DNA of 64,000 nt from Streptomyces tubercidicus (lineage in GTDB: Bacteria > Actinomycetota > Actinomycetes > Streptomycetales > Streptomycetaceae). The notes under the pieces are model-generated. The model did no database searches. It saw only the letters and a program-made list of their open reading frames with translations, and was not told where the DNA came from. The DNA lies in assembly GCF_027497495.1 (NCBI RefSeq), contig NZ_CP114205.1, positions 5,518,001-5,582,000 on the forward strand, read 5' to 3'. Shown here one piece after another: positions 34,813 to 42,966 of this stretch. The translations under genes were made by a program, and so were the position numbers. Numbering within the stretch: the first letter of the stretch is position 1; each line of letters begins with the position of its first letter.

Positions 34813-36101
34813 GGCGTAGCTCCTGCCTGGTCGGGAGTGATGGGGGTGAAGCGGGCCGGGAGCGCGACGAGGGCACGGTGGAACGCGCCGTTGCGCCACT
34901 GCAACGCGCTTGCATCGACGGCGAGTTCGATGTCGGAGAGCCAGGCCGTGAGCCGCTCGATCGCCGTGGTGGCGATCAGCAGCGCATGCCGCTTCACGGG
35001 ACAGGCGTGCGGCCCGGCCGCCCAGGCGAGGTGTGAGCCGCCGCCCGCACCGGGCGACCCCAGCGATGTGGTGTCGAACTGGCTGTTGGCGGCCGCGTAC
35101 GACACCATCACCAGCTGCCCCTTGCGCACCCAGGTGCCGTGGAAGAAGACATCACGGACCGGGAAGTGCGCGGAGTAGTTCGTCAGCGGCGGGTCGTTCC
35201 ACAGCACCTCGTGGATGGCGTCGTGCGCGGTCAGCGCGCCACCGGACAGGGTGTGGTAGTAGCGGTCGTCGGACAGCATCCGCTGCAGCGCGTTGCCGAT
35301 GAGGTTGGCCAGCGGTTCGTTGCCCGCGCCCATCGTGAGGATGACGTTGTGGATCAGTTCCTCGTCGGTGAGCGCGTTGGGGTGGTCCATGAACCAGGAC
35401 GTCAGGTCGGGGCCGCGCTCGGCCTTCTTGGAGCCGACCAGCTCCATGATGTAGTTCGTGAACGCGTCGTTGGCGGCCTTGGCCTCCTCGGGGGAGGTGC
35501 CGTCCAGCATCCCCGCGATGGCCTCGATCAGCCGGTCGCTGTAGGAATCCGGCATCCCGAAGAGGTTGTTGAACATCAGCAGCGGGATCAGCCGCGCGTA
35601 CTCGCCGATCAGATCGACCTCGCCGTGCGCCCCGAAACGCTGGATCAGGGTGTCCGCGGCGTGGTGCACACGGGCCCGCAGCTCATGCGGCTCGACCAGC
35701 TTGAAGCTGTCGACGATCACATCCCGGTAGCGGACGTGCGCGGGCCCGTCGGCGTAGAAGACGTTGGGGCGCCACATCAACATCGGCATGACCGGTGAGT
35801 CCGCCGGGACGGTCGTCATCCACTCACGGGAGTCCTTGGACCAGGTGGCGTCGTCATGCAGCAGTTCCAGGGCCGCCCGGTAGTCGGTGACCAGCATCGC
35901 GGTCACCTCCGGCGCGATCTCGACCGGGGCCAGCGCGCCGTACTGGCGCAGCTCTGCGTAGAACCGGTGCGGGTCGGCGGCGAAGTCCGGTCCGTAGAGC
36001 TTCACCGGCGCCTGGGTGTCGGCGGAGGCATGCTGATACGCGGTGGCGTGCGCCGGGCAGCCCGGTGGCGGTGCGGCTCCCGGCTGGTGCGGGGAAGTCA
36101 C
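34728..36101 (-). CDS. cvnE: Conservon cytochrome P450, CYP157-like, lacking ExxR
   Basis: 457 aa. The heme loop WAAGPHACPVKRHAL keeps the cysteine but has Pro where Gly is usual. The K-helix motif reads EVLW where ExxR is expected (35199-35210), as described for CYP157 enzymes. The I-helix is TMGAGNEPLANLIGN. The GTG start overlaps the cvnD stop in GTGA, so it is coupled to the conservon. Conservons code a membrane kinase-like protein, a roadblock protein, a DUF742 protein, a GTPase and often P450s. The tail after ARFTPI extends over the start of the next P450. Confidence 0.9.
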   Translation of the reverse strand: MTSPHQPGAAPPPGCPAHATAYQHASADTQAPVKLYGPDFAADPHRFYAELRQYGALAPVEIAPEVTAMLVTDYRAALELLHDDATWSKDSREWMTTVPADSPVMPMLMWRPNVFYADGPAHVRYRDVIVDSFKLVEPHELRARVHHAADTLIQRFGAHGEVDLIGEYARLIPLLMFNNLFGMPDSYSDRLIEAIAGMLDGTSPEEAKAANDAFTNYIMELVGSKKAERGPDLTSWFMDHPNALTDEELIHNVILTMGAGNEPLANLIGNALQRMLSDDRYYHTLSGGALTAHDAIHEVLWNDPPLTNYSAHFPVRDVFFHGTWVRKGQLVMVSYAAANSQFDTTSLGSPGAGGGSHLAWAAGPHACPVKRHALLIATTAIERLTAWLSDIELAVDASALQWRNGAFHRALVALPARFTPITPDQAGATPWHNRDSSPSSSTRSEAISTERPPASAH

Positions 36102-36730
36102 GGGTTCGGATTCTCCTCGGGGGTGTGGGCCAGGACGTGCCCGACGAGCGCGATCAGCGCGTCGACGGACTGTTCCCGGTCGCGGGCGTCGCACATCACC
36201 AGCGGCGTCTCGGGGTGCAGATCGAGGGCCTCGCGGAGCTTCTCAGGGCTGTACTCGGGCGCGTCGGGGAAGGTGTTGACCGCGACCGCGTAGCGCAGCC
36301 CGGCCTCCTCGACGATGTCCATCACCTCGAACGAGTCCGCCAGCCGGCGGGTGTCCGCGAGGACCAGGGCGCCCAGTGCGCCGCGGGCGATGTCCTCCCA
36401 CAGAGGGCGGAAGCGCTTCTGTCCGGGCGTGCCGAACAGATACAGCGCCAGATCCCCGGGCAGGGTCAGCCGCCCGAAGTCGATGGCGACGGTGGTGGTG
36501 GTCTTCTCCCGTACTCCGGCGAGATCGTCGACGGAGGCGCCCGTCTGGGTCATGACCTCTTCGGTGTGCAGCGGCGGAGTCTCCGACAGCGCACGGATCA
36601 GGGTGGTCTTGCCGACCCCGAACGGTCCCGCGATCAGCAGCTTGACCAGTGTCTGGTCCTCGCCGGAGAGGTACATGCTGCCGGTGCTCGCGCCGGTGCC
36701 GGGGCTAGGACTTGAGAGAGCGGAGTCCAT
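36098..36730 (-). CDS. cvnD: Conservon GTP-binding protein CvnD
   Basis: 210 aa small Ras-like GTPase. P-loop IAGPFGVGKTTL, switch region with GREKTTTTVAIDFG, G3 LFGTPGQKRF, G4-like NTFPDAP. The Arf/MglA-like sequence matches the conservon GTPase family. The ATG overlaps the cvnC gene by 26 bases and its stop overlaps the cvnE start. MglA-type GTPases work with roadblock partners, here CvnB. Confidence 0.92.
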   Translation of the reverse strand: MDSALSSPSPGTGASTGSMYLSGEDQTLVKLLIAGPFGVGKTTLIRALSETPPLHTEEVMTQTGASVDDLAGVREKTTTTVAIDFGRLTLPGDLALYLFGTPGQKRFRPLWEDIARGALGALVLADTRRLADSFEVMDIVEEAGLRYAVAVNTFPDAPEYSPEKLREALDLHPETPLVMCDARDREQSVDALIALVGHVLAHTPEENPNP

Positions 36731-37067
36731 CGAGAACCCTCTCCAGGATGTGTCGGTCGAATTGCTCGGCTTCGGGGATGGGGGCACGGGCGTGCAGCCG
36801 CCCGGCGTCGACGAGATCGGCCACCAGCACCTTCACCACGCTCACGGGCAGGTGAAGGTGGGCGGCGACCTCGGCCAGAGACAGCGCCCCGGGCTGCAGC
36901 AGCTCCAGGATGCGGTGCTCCTGCGGGCGTACCTCACTGGTGATCGGCATGCCCACGCTGTGCAGCAGGGTGAGCCGGTCCAATGTGTTGCGGCTGGGCC
37001 GGGCGCGTCCGCCGGTCGCCAGATAGGCCGGTACGAGGCGCCTGCCGCTGCTCTGGCGCGGGGTCAT
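36705..37067 (-). CDS. cvnC: Conservon DUF742 protein CvnC
   Basis: 120 aa. RLVPAYLATGGRARPSRNTL and a helix-turn-helix-like part (PQEHRILELLQPGALSLAEVAAHLHLPVSVVKVLVADLVDAG) define DUF742. Function unknown; it is always found between roadblock and GTPase genes. The ATG overlaps the cvnB stop in ATGA. Confidence 0.93.
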   Translation of the reverse strand: MTPRQSSGRRLVPAYLATGGRARPSRNTLDRLTLLHSVGMPITSEVRPQEHRILELLQPGALSLAEVAAHLHLPVSVVKVLVADLVDAGRLHARAPIPEAEQFDRHILERVLDGLRSLKS

Positions 37068-37492
37068 ACGGGGTTACCGACGTCCCGCGCCCGGCTGTTC
37101 ATGACCTTGTTGCCCAAGGTCGTCACCTGGACCTGCATATGGTGCGCGACCACACCCATGTTCACCTCCGGGTCCGCGAAGACGGCCAGGCAGGTGTTCT
37201 CACCGGCCGGAATCGCGAAGACGAAACCCTCATCGGACTCGATCACGGTCTGCCGCAGCCGGGTGTCGGTCTTCTCGGCGAACGCCGCGGTGACCGCACG
37301 GCCCGCGCCCTGCAGCGCGGACATCATCGCGGCGACCCCCTCGGCGGAGTCCCGCTTCAGGCCGGGCGAGGCCCCCTCGATGAATCCGTCGCCGGAGATG
37401 ACGGCTGCGTGAATCACATGCGGCAACTCCAAAAGAGGCTCCAGCACCCAGGACTTGTCCTCGGCGACACGGCGGCGGGCAGGGCTGTTCAT
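37064..37492 (-). CDS. cvnB: Conservon roadblock/LC7 protein CvnB
   Basis: 142 aa. WVLEPLLELPHVIHAAVISGDGFIE and the later LRQTVIESDEGFVFAIPAGENTCLAVFADP are a complete roadblock/LC7 fold, the partner type for MglA-like GTPases. The ATG shares one base with the cvnA stop (TAATG). Confidence 0.94.
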   Translation of the reverse strand: MNSPARRRVAEDKSWVLEPLLELPHVIHAAVISGDGFIEGASPGLKRDSAEGVAAMMSALQGAGRAVTAAFAEKTDTRLRQTVIESDEGFVFAIPAGENTCLAVFADPEVNMGVVAHHMQVQVTTLGNKVMNSRARDVGNPV

Positions 37493-38922
37493 TACTGGGA
37501 GTTCCCTTCGGGACTGCGAGGGGGTTCTGACTGGGCGGCTGCCCGGCCGGATTCGGTACCGCGCTGCAGCGCGGCCCAGCGGGTTCCGGTCTCTTCCGGG
37601 GAGCGCGGCGGGGCCGGCTCGGTGCGCGCGGCACTCTCGTCGAGTTCGGACGCGGGCTTACGGCGCCGGCGGCGCGGGAGTTCCCCTTCGGCCTGCGGGG
37701 CCGGTGCCTCGTACGAGGCGGCGGGCTGCGCGGGCTGCGTGGCGGGGGCGGGCTCCGCGGCGGGCGCGGGCGCGGGGGCCGCGGCCTGGGCCGGCATCGT
37801 GGAACGGTCCGGTGCCGCGGCACGGTGCGGCTGAGGAGCCATCACGGACATCGGCTGGGCGCTCTCGTCGAGGACGGTGAGCAGCGGGTCACCCGGGATG
37901 TACACGACGGCACGCACCCCGCCGTACGGGGACGGCTCGACATGCACCCCGAAGCCGTACTGGCGCACCAGCTGACCGGCCGCCGCGAACCCGGACCGCG
38001 GCGGGTCACCGAGCTGCGTCAGCAGCAGATCCTGGTCACCCGCCAGCAGCTCCATCGCCGCCTTGATCTCGTCGCTGTGCATGCCGACGCCGTAGTCGTC
38101 GACGATGACCGAGGCGCCGCGGTTGCCCTGCTGGAGGGTGATGGTGACGGGCAGCTCACGGTGCGAGTGGTGCAGCGCGTTGGCCAGCAGCTCGGTGACC
38201 ACGATCGCGATCGGCTCCACCGCCCGCGCGACCACCGCGATCGGGTCACGCAGCTGATTGCTGACGTTCACCCGCTCGTAGCCGCGCAGCCGGGAGGTGG
38301 CGCCGACGACCAGCTCGGCGAGGTAGGAGTCCTCGCGGGTCAGCCCCGGCCAGGCGCCGCACACGACACCGGTGGCCTGAATACGCCGCAGCGCCTGCTC
38401 GTTGAGGAAGTCGGCGTTCAGCAGATCCTGGGCGACGTTCGGGTCGTCGTAGCGGTGCTGCATCTCCTGCAGCGCCGACTGGAGCTGGTAGAGCAGCGCC
38501 TGGATGGTGGTGGTCGCGCCGCGGACGGTGGACTGGGCGGCGGCGTCCACCCGCGCCCGCTCCTTGGTGATCGCGTCGCTGACCTGCTCCAGTACGGAGT
38601 TCAGCGCCTGGTCAGTCTCCGACGCGGCGAACCGCGCGTCCAGCAGCCCCGGTACGGGCACATGCGGATGGGCCAGCGCCAGCGTCAGTTCGGGGAGCCG
38701 GGTACCGGCCAGATGCCGGATCTCGGCCTCGGTGGCGCGCAGCCGGGCCGTGAGCTCCGTATTGCTGTGGAGCGTGGCGCTGTTCTGTTCCTCAGCGGCG
38801 GACAGGCGCGTTCTCAGGTCCACGCGCTGCCTGCGCGCACGGATCGAGAGCGCCGCCAGGACCACGGCGGCGGCCGTACCTGCGCTGAGGCACCACAACA
38901 GCGCCTCCGGTATGGATGTCAT
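37492..38922 (-). CDS. cvnA: Conservon sensor-kinase-like protein CvnA
   Basis: 476 aa. One transmembrane segment near residues 7-27 (LLWCLSAGTAAAVVLAALSI), a long coiled-coil (RQRVDLRTRLSAAEEQ and TELTARLRATEAEIRHL), then an ATPase domain with the N box TELLANALHHSHRELPV and the G box VDDYGVGM. No clear phosphoacceptor histidine motif is visible, as is common in conservon kinases. A C-terminal Pro/Ala-rich tail of about 110 residues follows. GAGG precedes the ATG. As first gene of the unit it probably senses a membrane signal and acts through CvnB-CvnD. Confidence 0.92.
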   Translation of the reverse strand: MTSIPEALLWCLSAGTAAAVVLAALSIRARRQRVDLRTRLSAAEEQNSATLHSNTELTARLRATEAEIRHLAGTRLPELTLALAHPHVPVPGLLDARFAASETDQALNSVLEQVSDAITKERARVDAAAQSTVRGATTTIQALLYQLQSALQEMQHRYDDPNVAQDLLNADFLNEQALRRIQATGVVCGAWPGLTREDSYLAELVVGATSRLRGYERVNVSNQLRDPIAVVARAVEPIAIVVTELLANALHHSHRELPVTITLQQGNRGASVIVDDYGVGMHSDEIKAAMELLAGDQDLLLTQLGDPPRSGFAAAGQLVRQYGFGVHVEPSPYGGVRAVVYIPGDPLLTVLDESAQPMSVMAPQPHRAAAPDRSTMPAQAAAPAPAPAAEPAPATQPAQPAASYEAPAPQAEGELPRRRRRKPASELDESAARTEPAPPRSPEETGTRWAALQRGTESGRAAAQSEPPRSPEGNSQ

Positions 38923-39097
38923 CGGGATCCTCAATTGGTACTGACGGGATCGGCCGGCCTTCACGGCGGTGTGTGTGGCCGAACTTCACCGGATGCTACC
39001 GGGCAGTTGACGTGCCGTGAGGGCCGCTTCCACAGGGCGACTGAGAAGTGCGGAAGGTCGTCTTCCGCCCACGATGACCTGGACCATAACGTGATGT

Positions 39098-39127
39098 GGC
39101 CCCGTCATCCAGTGGGATGGCGGGGCC
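39098..39127. terminator. Hairpin after the DUF397 gene
   Basis: GGCCCCGTCATCC pairs with GGATGGCGGGGCC, with one G-T pair, around AGTG, and TTTGTG follows on the plus strand. It lies between the 3' end of the DUF397 gene and the cvnA start region, so it ends the DUF397 transcript. The rest of the 241-base gap shows nothing recognisable. Confidence 0.75.
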
Positions 39128-39163
39128 TTTGTGTGCCTGTTGTGTGCAGTCGGTGAAAGCGGA

Positions 39164-39454
39164 TCAGACGCCGGTGAAATGCGAGTTTTTGACGGCGCCG
39201 ATGAAGGTGTTCCATCCCTCAGCCGGGAAGACGAGCGCCGGCCCGTGGGGGTCCTTGCTGTCACGGACGGGGACGACGCAGGGGAAGTCGTGGGCGACCT
39301 CGATGCAGTCTCCGCCGTTCTGGTCGCTGTAGCTGCTCTTGCGCCAGAGCGCGGCGCCGGGGAAGTCGTGGGCAACCTCGACGCAGCTGCCGCCGTTGCC
39401 GTCGCTGTAGCTGCTCTTACACCAGCGGGCGGCGCTCAGGTCGTACTCACGCAT
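39164..39454 (-). CDS. DUF397 protein with internal duplication
   Basis: 96 aa. DUF397 motif W(C/R)KSSYSDxNGGxC appears twice, in WCKSSYSDGNGGSC and WRKSSYSDQNGGDC, each followed by EVAHDFP; the second half ends with VRDSKDPHGPALVF and WNTFI. The two copies are 78 bases apart (26 codons) at DNA level. DUF397 proteins occur with HTH/DUF5753 regulators, and this one overlaps the 3' end of such a gene by 19 bases. It is likely an antagonist or partner of the regulator. Confidence 0.92.
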   Translation of the reverse strand: MREYDLSAARWCKSSYSDGNGGSCVEVAHDFPGAALWRKSSYSDQNGGDCIEVAHDFPCVVPVRDSKDPHGPALVFPAEGWNTFIGAVKNSHFTGV

Positions 39455-40269
39455 TGTCTGTAGTCCTCCGCCGCCGATTCGATCAGGGCCCGGGACGCCT
39501 CCGGCGACAGCGCGGCGGCCCTGAGCAGATCGTAGTCCTGCTGTAGACGCTTCACCACGGCTGGATCGTCCAGCAGATTCCCCGAATACACAGCTTCCGT
39601 ATAGGAAGTTGGCGGGGCGTCCTCGAACTCCATGAGCGTCAGCATGCGGCCCATGAGGGTGCACGCCCCTGCCGTGAAGGGGAGGATCTGAACCAGGATC
39701 CTCCTCTCGCGTGCGAGCCTCGTGATGTGCGCCAGCTGCTCGGCCATTACGTCCGGTCCGCCTACCGGTACCCGTAGTACGGCCTCATGCAGCACTGCCC
39801 AATACAAGGGCTGCGTAGCTTGCTTGAGGATGATCGCCCGATCCAGGCGGGCGTGAACCGTTTTCTCGATGTGCGCGTCGGTCGCGAACGGGTTATTCGC
39901 GAGTGTGAGCGCCTGCGCATACGCCGCTGTCTGCAGCAAGCCGGGCACGATCATCGACTCGAACTCACAGATCTTCGTGGCCAGCGGTTCCAGCTCCGCC
40001 GTTGCCGCGAAGTAATCCGGGTACCGCTGGTCATCGATCAGCTTCCGCCACGTCCGCTCGAAAAAGCCATCGGTTTGCAGGACCTCATCGATCCGCGTCG
40101 CCACATCCAACTGCGGCTTCCGGATCGCCTGCTCGAACTGGCCGATGTAGCCGCCGGACACGAAGACCGCGTGGCCCAGTGCCTCCTGGGTTAATCCCGC
40201 GTCCTCGCGGCGCCGCTTGAGCTCCGTGCCCCAGAATTCCCAGGCGGCTTGTCGTGAAGCGTTGGCCAT
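39436..40269 (-). CDS. HTH (XRE)/DUF5753 transcriptional regulator with a TTA codon
   Basis: 277 aa. The N-terminal HTH is LKRRREDAGLTQEALGHAVFVSGGYIGQFE; the C-terminal DUF5753 region contains FESMIVPGLLQTAAYAQAL and ILVQILPFTAGA. The Leu codon in EDAGLTQE is TTA (40192-40194), rare in Streptomyces and read by the bldA tRNA, so translation may depend on developmental stage. AAAGGA precedes the ATG. The DUF397 gene overlaps downstream. In the wider family (WhiJ-like) such pairs influence development. Confidence 0.93.
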   Translation of the reverse strand: MANASRQAAWEFWGTELKRRREDAGLTQEALGHAVFVSGGYIGQFEQAIRKPQLDVATRIDEVLQTDGFFERTWRKLIDDQRYPDYFAATAELEPLATKICEFESMIVPGLLQTAAYAQALTLANNPFATDAHIEKTVHARLDRAIILKQATQPLYWAVLHEAVLRVPVGGPDVMAEQLAHITRLARERRILVQILPFTAGACTLMGRMLTLMEFEDAPPTSYTEAVYSGNLLDDPAVVKRLQQDYDLLRAAALSPEASRALIESAAEDYRQCVSTT

Positions 40270-40387
40270 GACGTACGTCCTTTCTCTGCCCACCCGTTGC
40301 AGTGGCGGTGCCCTTGCCCAGCGTAGTTCCGTACCGTCACGCTCTGACTGCAAACAGTGAAACCCCTCACGGAAAGTGCGGACGCTC

Positions 40388-40600
40388 ATGCAGCAGATCA
40401 AGGAAGTAGAAGCCGTGACGACGGAATTGCGTGAAGCCCTGGCCCGTGCCGGAGTCGTGCTGCCCTCGCTCCGCCCCGACCCCGTATCGATCGCGCACCG
40501 CTACATTCCGCCGCTGGTCGAACTCGGGCGCTGCTCGATGGAGGTCGCCCGGCAGCTCACCGACGCCCTGACGGAGCACTCCCGGGGGGACAGGGACTGA
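40388..40600 (+). CDS. Small protein upstream of recO, divergent from the HTH gene
   Basis: 70 aa from ATG, or 74 aa from a GTG at 40376 that follows GGAAA closely. One helix-rich domain: QQIKEVEAVTTELREALARAGVVLPSLR, then SIAHRYIPPLVELGRCSMEVARQLTDALTEH. It belongs to the small conserved hypotheticals found divergent from HTH/DUF397 pairs in streptomycetes. No known domain is identified. It may be part of the same regulatory cassette. Confidence 0.7.
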   Translation: MQQIKEVEAVTTELREALARAGVVLPSLRPDPVSIAHRYIPPLVELGRCSMEVARQLTDALTEHSRGDRD

Positions 40601-40668
40601 GCCGGGACTGAGGGGGCCGAGGAGGCACCCGGGCCGGTCCGCCCCCGCCCATGCGCGAGAATGGCGCC

Positions 40669-41415
40669 ATGAGTCTGTTCCGCGACGACGGCATCGTGCT
40701 GCGCACCCAGAAGCTGGGTGAGGCGGACCGGATCATCACGCTGCTCACCCGGGGGCACGGCCGGGTCCGTGCGGTGGCCCGCGGGGTGCGGCGGACGAAG
40801 TCGAAGTTCGGGGCGCGGCTGGAGCCGTTCTCGCACGTCGATGTGCAGTTCTACGCCCGCGGCAGCGAGCTGATCGGGCGCGGGCTGCCGCTGTGTACGC
40901 AGAGCGAGACGATCGCGGCGTACGGCGGCGGGATCGTCACCGACTACGGCCGCTACACGGCCGGGACGGCCATGCTGGAGACCGCCGAGCGGTTCACCGA
41001 TCATGAAGGCGAGCCCGCCGTACAGCAGTATCTGCTGCTGGTCGGCGGGCTGCGGACGCTGGCCCGCGGGGAGCATGAGCCGCATCTGGTGCTGGACGCC
41101 TTCCTGCTGCGCTCGCTCGCCGTCAACGGTTATGCGCCGAGTTTCGACAGCTGTGCGCGGTGCGGGCTGCCCGGCCCCAACCGGTTCTTCTCGGTCGCGT
41201 CGGGCGGGGTGACCTGTGGTGACTGCCGGGTGCCCGGGAGCGTCGTACCCTCCTCTGAGGCCATCGGGCTCCTGAGCGCGCTGCTGACCGGCGACTGGGA
41301 GACCGCGGACGCCTGCGAGGCCCGTCATGCCCGGGAGGGCAGCGGCCTCGTCACGGCCTATCTGCACTGGCATCTGGAGCGGGGCCTGCGCTCTCTCCGG
41401 TACGTAGAGAAATAG
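40669..41415 (+). CDS. recO: DNA repair protein RecO
   Basis: 248 aa. N-terminal OB fold (GIVLRTQKLGEADRIITLLTRGHG), helical middle, and a zinc finger made of CARCG and CGDC. RecO loads RecA with RecR on single-stranded DNA in the RecF pathway. The ATG at 40669 is preferred; an in-frame ATG at 40651 lacks support. A 3 x 17-bp repeat follows before uppS. Confidence 0.95.
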   Translation: MSLFRDDGIVLRTQKLGEADRIITLLTRGHGRVRAVARGVRRTKSKFGARLEPFSHVDVQFYARGSELIGRGLPLCTQSETIAAYGGGIVTDYGRYTAGTAMLETAERFTDHEGEPAVQQYLLLVGGLRTLARGEHEPHLVLDAFLLRSLAVNGYAPSFDSCARCGLPGPNRFFSVASGGVTCGDCRVPGSVVPSSEAIGLLSALLTGDWETADACEARHAREGSGLVTAYLHWHLERGLRSLRYVEK

Positions 41416-41419
41416 CGAA

Positions 41420-41470
41420 ACCACCCTCAAGGCAAAACGCCCTCAAGACACAAACGCCCTCAAGACACAT
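41420..41470. repeat. Three tandem 17-bp repeats between recO and uppS
   Basis: Units ACCACCCTCAAGGCAAA, ACGCCCTCAAGACACAA and ACGCCCTCAAGACACAT stand in perfect 17-bp register, starting five bases after the recO stop and ending just before the AGGAG ribosome site of uppS. Confidence 0.88.
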
Positions 41471-41486
41471 AGGAGAAGTGGGCCGC

Positions 41487-42305
41487 ATGGCACGACGCGG
41501 GATTCTGGGCCGTAATCGACGTGAGTATGTGACGCCGGAGCCGCACCCTTCCGGTGCGCGGCCGCCGAAGATCCCCGGTGAGCTCGTCCCGAACCATGTG
41601 GCGGTCGTCATGGACGGCAACGGCCGGTGGGCCAAGGAGCGCGGGCTGCCGCGCACCGAGGGGCACAAGGTCGGCGAGGGCGTCGTCATGGACGTGCTCA
41701 AGGGCTGCATCGAAATGGGCGTGAAGAACCTTTCGCTGTACGCCTTCTCGACGGAGAACTGGAAGCGGTCGCCCGACGAGGTGAAGTTCCTGATGAACTT
41801 CAACCGCGATGTGATCCGGCGGCGCCGTGACGAGATGGACGCGCTGGGTATCCGTATCCGCTGGGTCGGGCGGATGCCGAAGCTGTGGAAGTCGGTTGTG
41901 CAGGAGCTCCAGATCGCCCAGGAGCAGACCAAGAACAATGACGCGATGACGCTGTATTTCTGCGTGAATTACGGCGGGCGGGCCGAGATCGCGGATGCGG
42001 CGGCGGCCATCGCGGCGGATGTGCGGGCCGGAAAGCTGGAACCGTCGAAGGTCAACGAGAAGACCATCGCGAAGTACATGTACTACCCGGACATGCCGGA
42101 CGTGGACCTCTTCGTGCGGCCGTCGGGTGAGCAGCGCACCTCGAACTACCTGATCTGGCAGAGCGCGTACGCGGAGATGGTGTTCCAGGACATTCTGTGG
42201 CCGGACTTCGACCGTCGGAACCTGTGGGAGGCGTGCCTGGAGTACGCCAAGCGGGACCGCAGGTTCGGCGGCGCGCAGCTGGCGGAGGGCGAGACCGCGA
42301 CCTGA
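41487..42305 (+). CDS. uppS: Undecaprenyl diphosphate synthase (isoprenyl transferase)
   Basis: 272 aa. The cis-prenyltransferase motifs are all present: VAVVMDGNGRWAKERG (catalytic Asp), TLYFCVNYGGRAEI, and DLFVRPSGEQRTSNYLIWQSAYAE. It makes the undecaprenyl chain for cell-wall lipid carriers. The start follows AGGAG by 11 bases; a GTG at 41478 would lie only two bases after it. Streptomyces carries this gene after recO in a conserved order. Confidence 0.94.
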   Translation: MARRGILGRNRREYVTPEPHPSGARPPKIPGELVPNHVAVVMDGNGRWAKERGLPRTEGHKVGEGVVMDVLKGCIEMGVKNLSLYAFSTENWKRSPDEVKFLMNFNRDVIRRRRDEMDALGIRIRWVGRMPKLWKSVVQELQIAQEQTKNNDAMTLYFCVNYGGRAEIADAAAAIAADVRAGKLEPSKVNEKTIAKYMYYPDMPDVDLFVRPSGEQRTSNYLIWQSAYAEMVFQDILWPDFDRRNLWEACLEYAKRDRRFGGAQLAEGETAT

Positions 42306-42328
42306 CGGCGGCGCCTGCGGGCAGACGT

Positions 42329-42367
42329 GTGAAGGGCCGCCTCCGGTCGTCGGAGGCGGCCCTTCAC
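42329..42367. terminator. Perfect 17-bp terminator between uppS and zur
   Basis: GTGAAGGGCCGCCTCCG pairs exactly with CGGAGGCGGCCCTTCAC around GTCGT. Located between convergent stop codons, so it probably terminates both strands. Confidence 0.92.
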
Positions 42368-42386
42368 GCTGTCGTCCGTACTGGCG

Positions 42387-42815
42387 CTACTGCTTCCCGT
42401 CGGCCCGCGCGGCGCATTCGCCGCAGGTGCCGAAGATCTCGATGGTGTGCGCGACGTCCTGGAAGCCGTGCTCCTGGGCGATCTGATCGGCCCACTTCTC
42501 CACCGCGGGGCCCTCGACCTCGACGGCCTTGCCGCAGGCCCGGCACACCAGGTGGTGGTGGTGATCGTCGGTGCTGCACCGGCGGTAGACCGCCTCGCCG
42601 TCGCTGGTGCGCAGCACATCGACCTCACCGGCGTCGGCGAGGGACTGCAGCGTCCGGTAGACCGTGGTCAGCCCGACGGAGTCGCCCTTGTGCTTGAGCA
42701 TGTCGTGCAGCTCCTGCGCACTGCGGAACTCGTCGACCTCGTCGAGTGCGGCCGACACCGCGGTCCGCTGCCGCGTCGACCGGCCGCGTACCGGAGATCC
42801 CGCGCTCGTCGCCAC
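42387..42815 (-). CDS. zur: Zinc uptake regulator, Fur family
   Basis: 142 aa. Winged helix (RQRTAVSAALDE, SAQELHDMLKHKGDSVGLTTVYRTL), then the metal region: DDHHHHLVCRACGKAVEVEGPAVEKWADQIAQEHGF with histidine run and CxxC, and a second CxxC in GTCGEC. GGGAGG lies 5 bases ahead of the GTG start. Linkage to znuBCA marks it as Zur, which represses zinc uptake when zinc-loaded. It lies 151 bases downstream of znuB and may be cotranscribed. Confidence 0.94.
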   Translation of the reverse strand: MATSAGSPVRGRSTRQRTAVSAALDEVDEFRSAQELHDMLKHKGDSVGLTTVYRTLQSLADAGEVDVLRTSDGEAVYRRCSTDDHHHHLVCRACGKAVEVEGPAVEKWADQIAQEHGFQDVAHTIEIFGTCGECAARADGKQ

Positions 42816-42966
42816 CGTTGCCTCCCTAGGACGTCAGTACGTCAGGATTTCCCCCTGCACGTGCGTCCCGCCATTGTGCCAGCTGATGCCCGGCCCACCG
42901 GTGAGACGCTTACCGGTACGCGCATCTGTCGGCCGACGGCGTGCGCCGGCGTGCCGCCGCCCGTGC

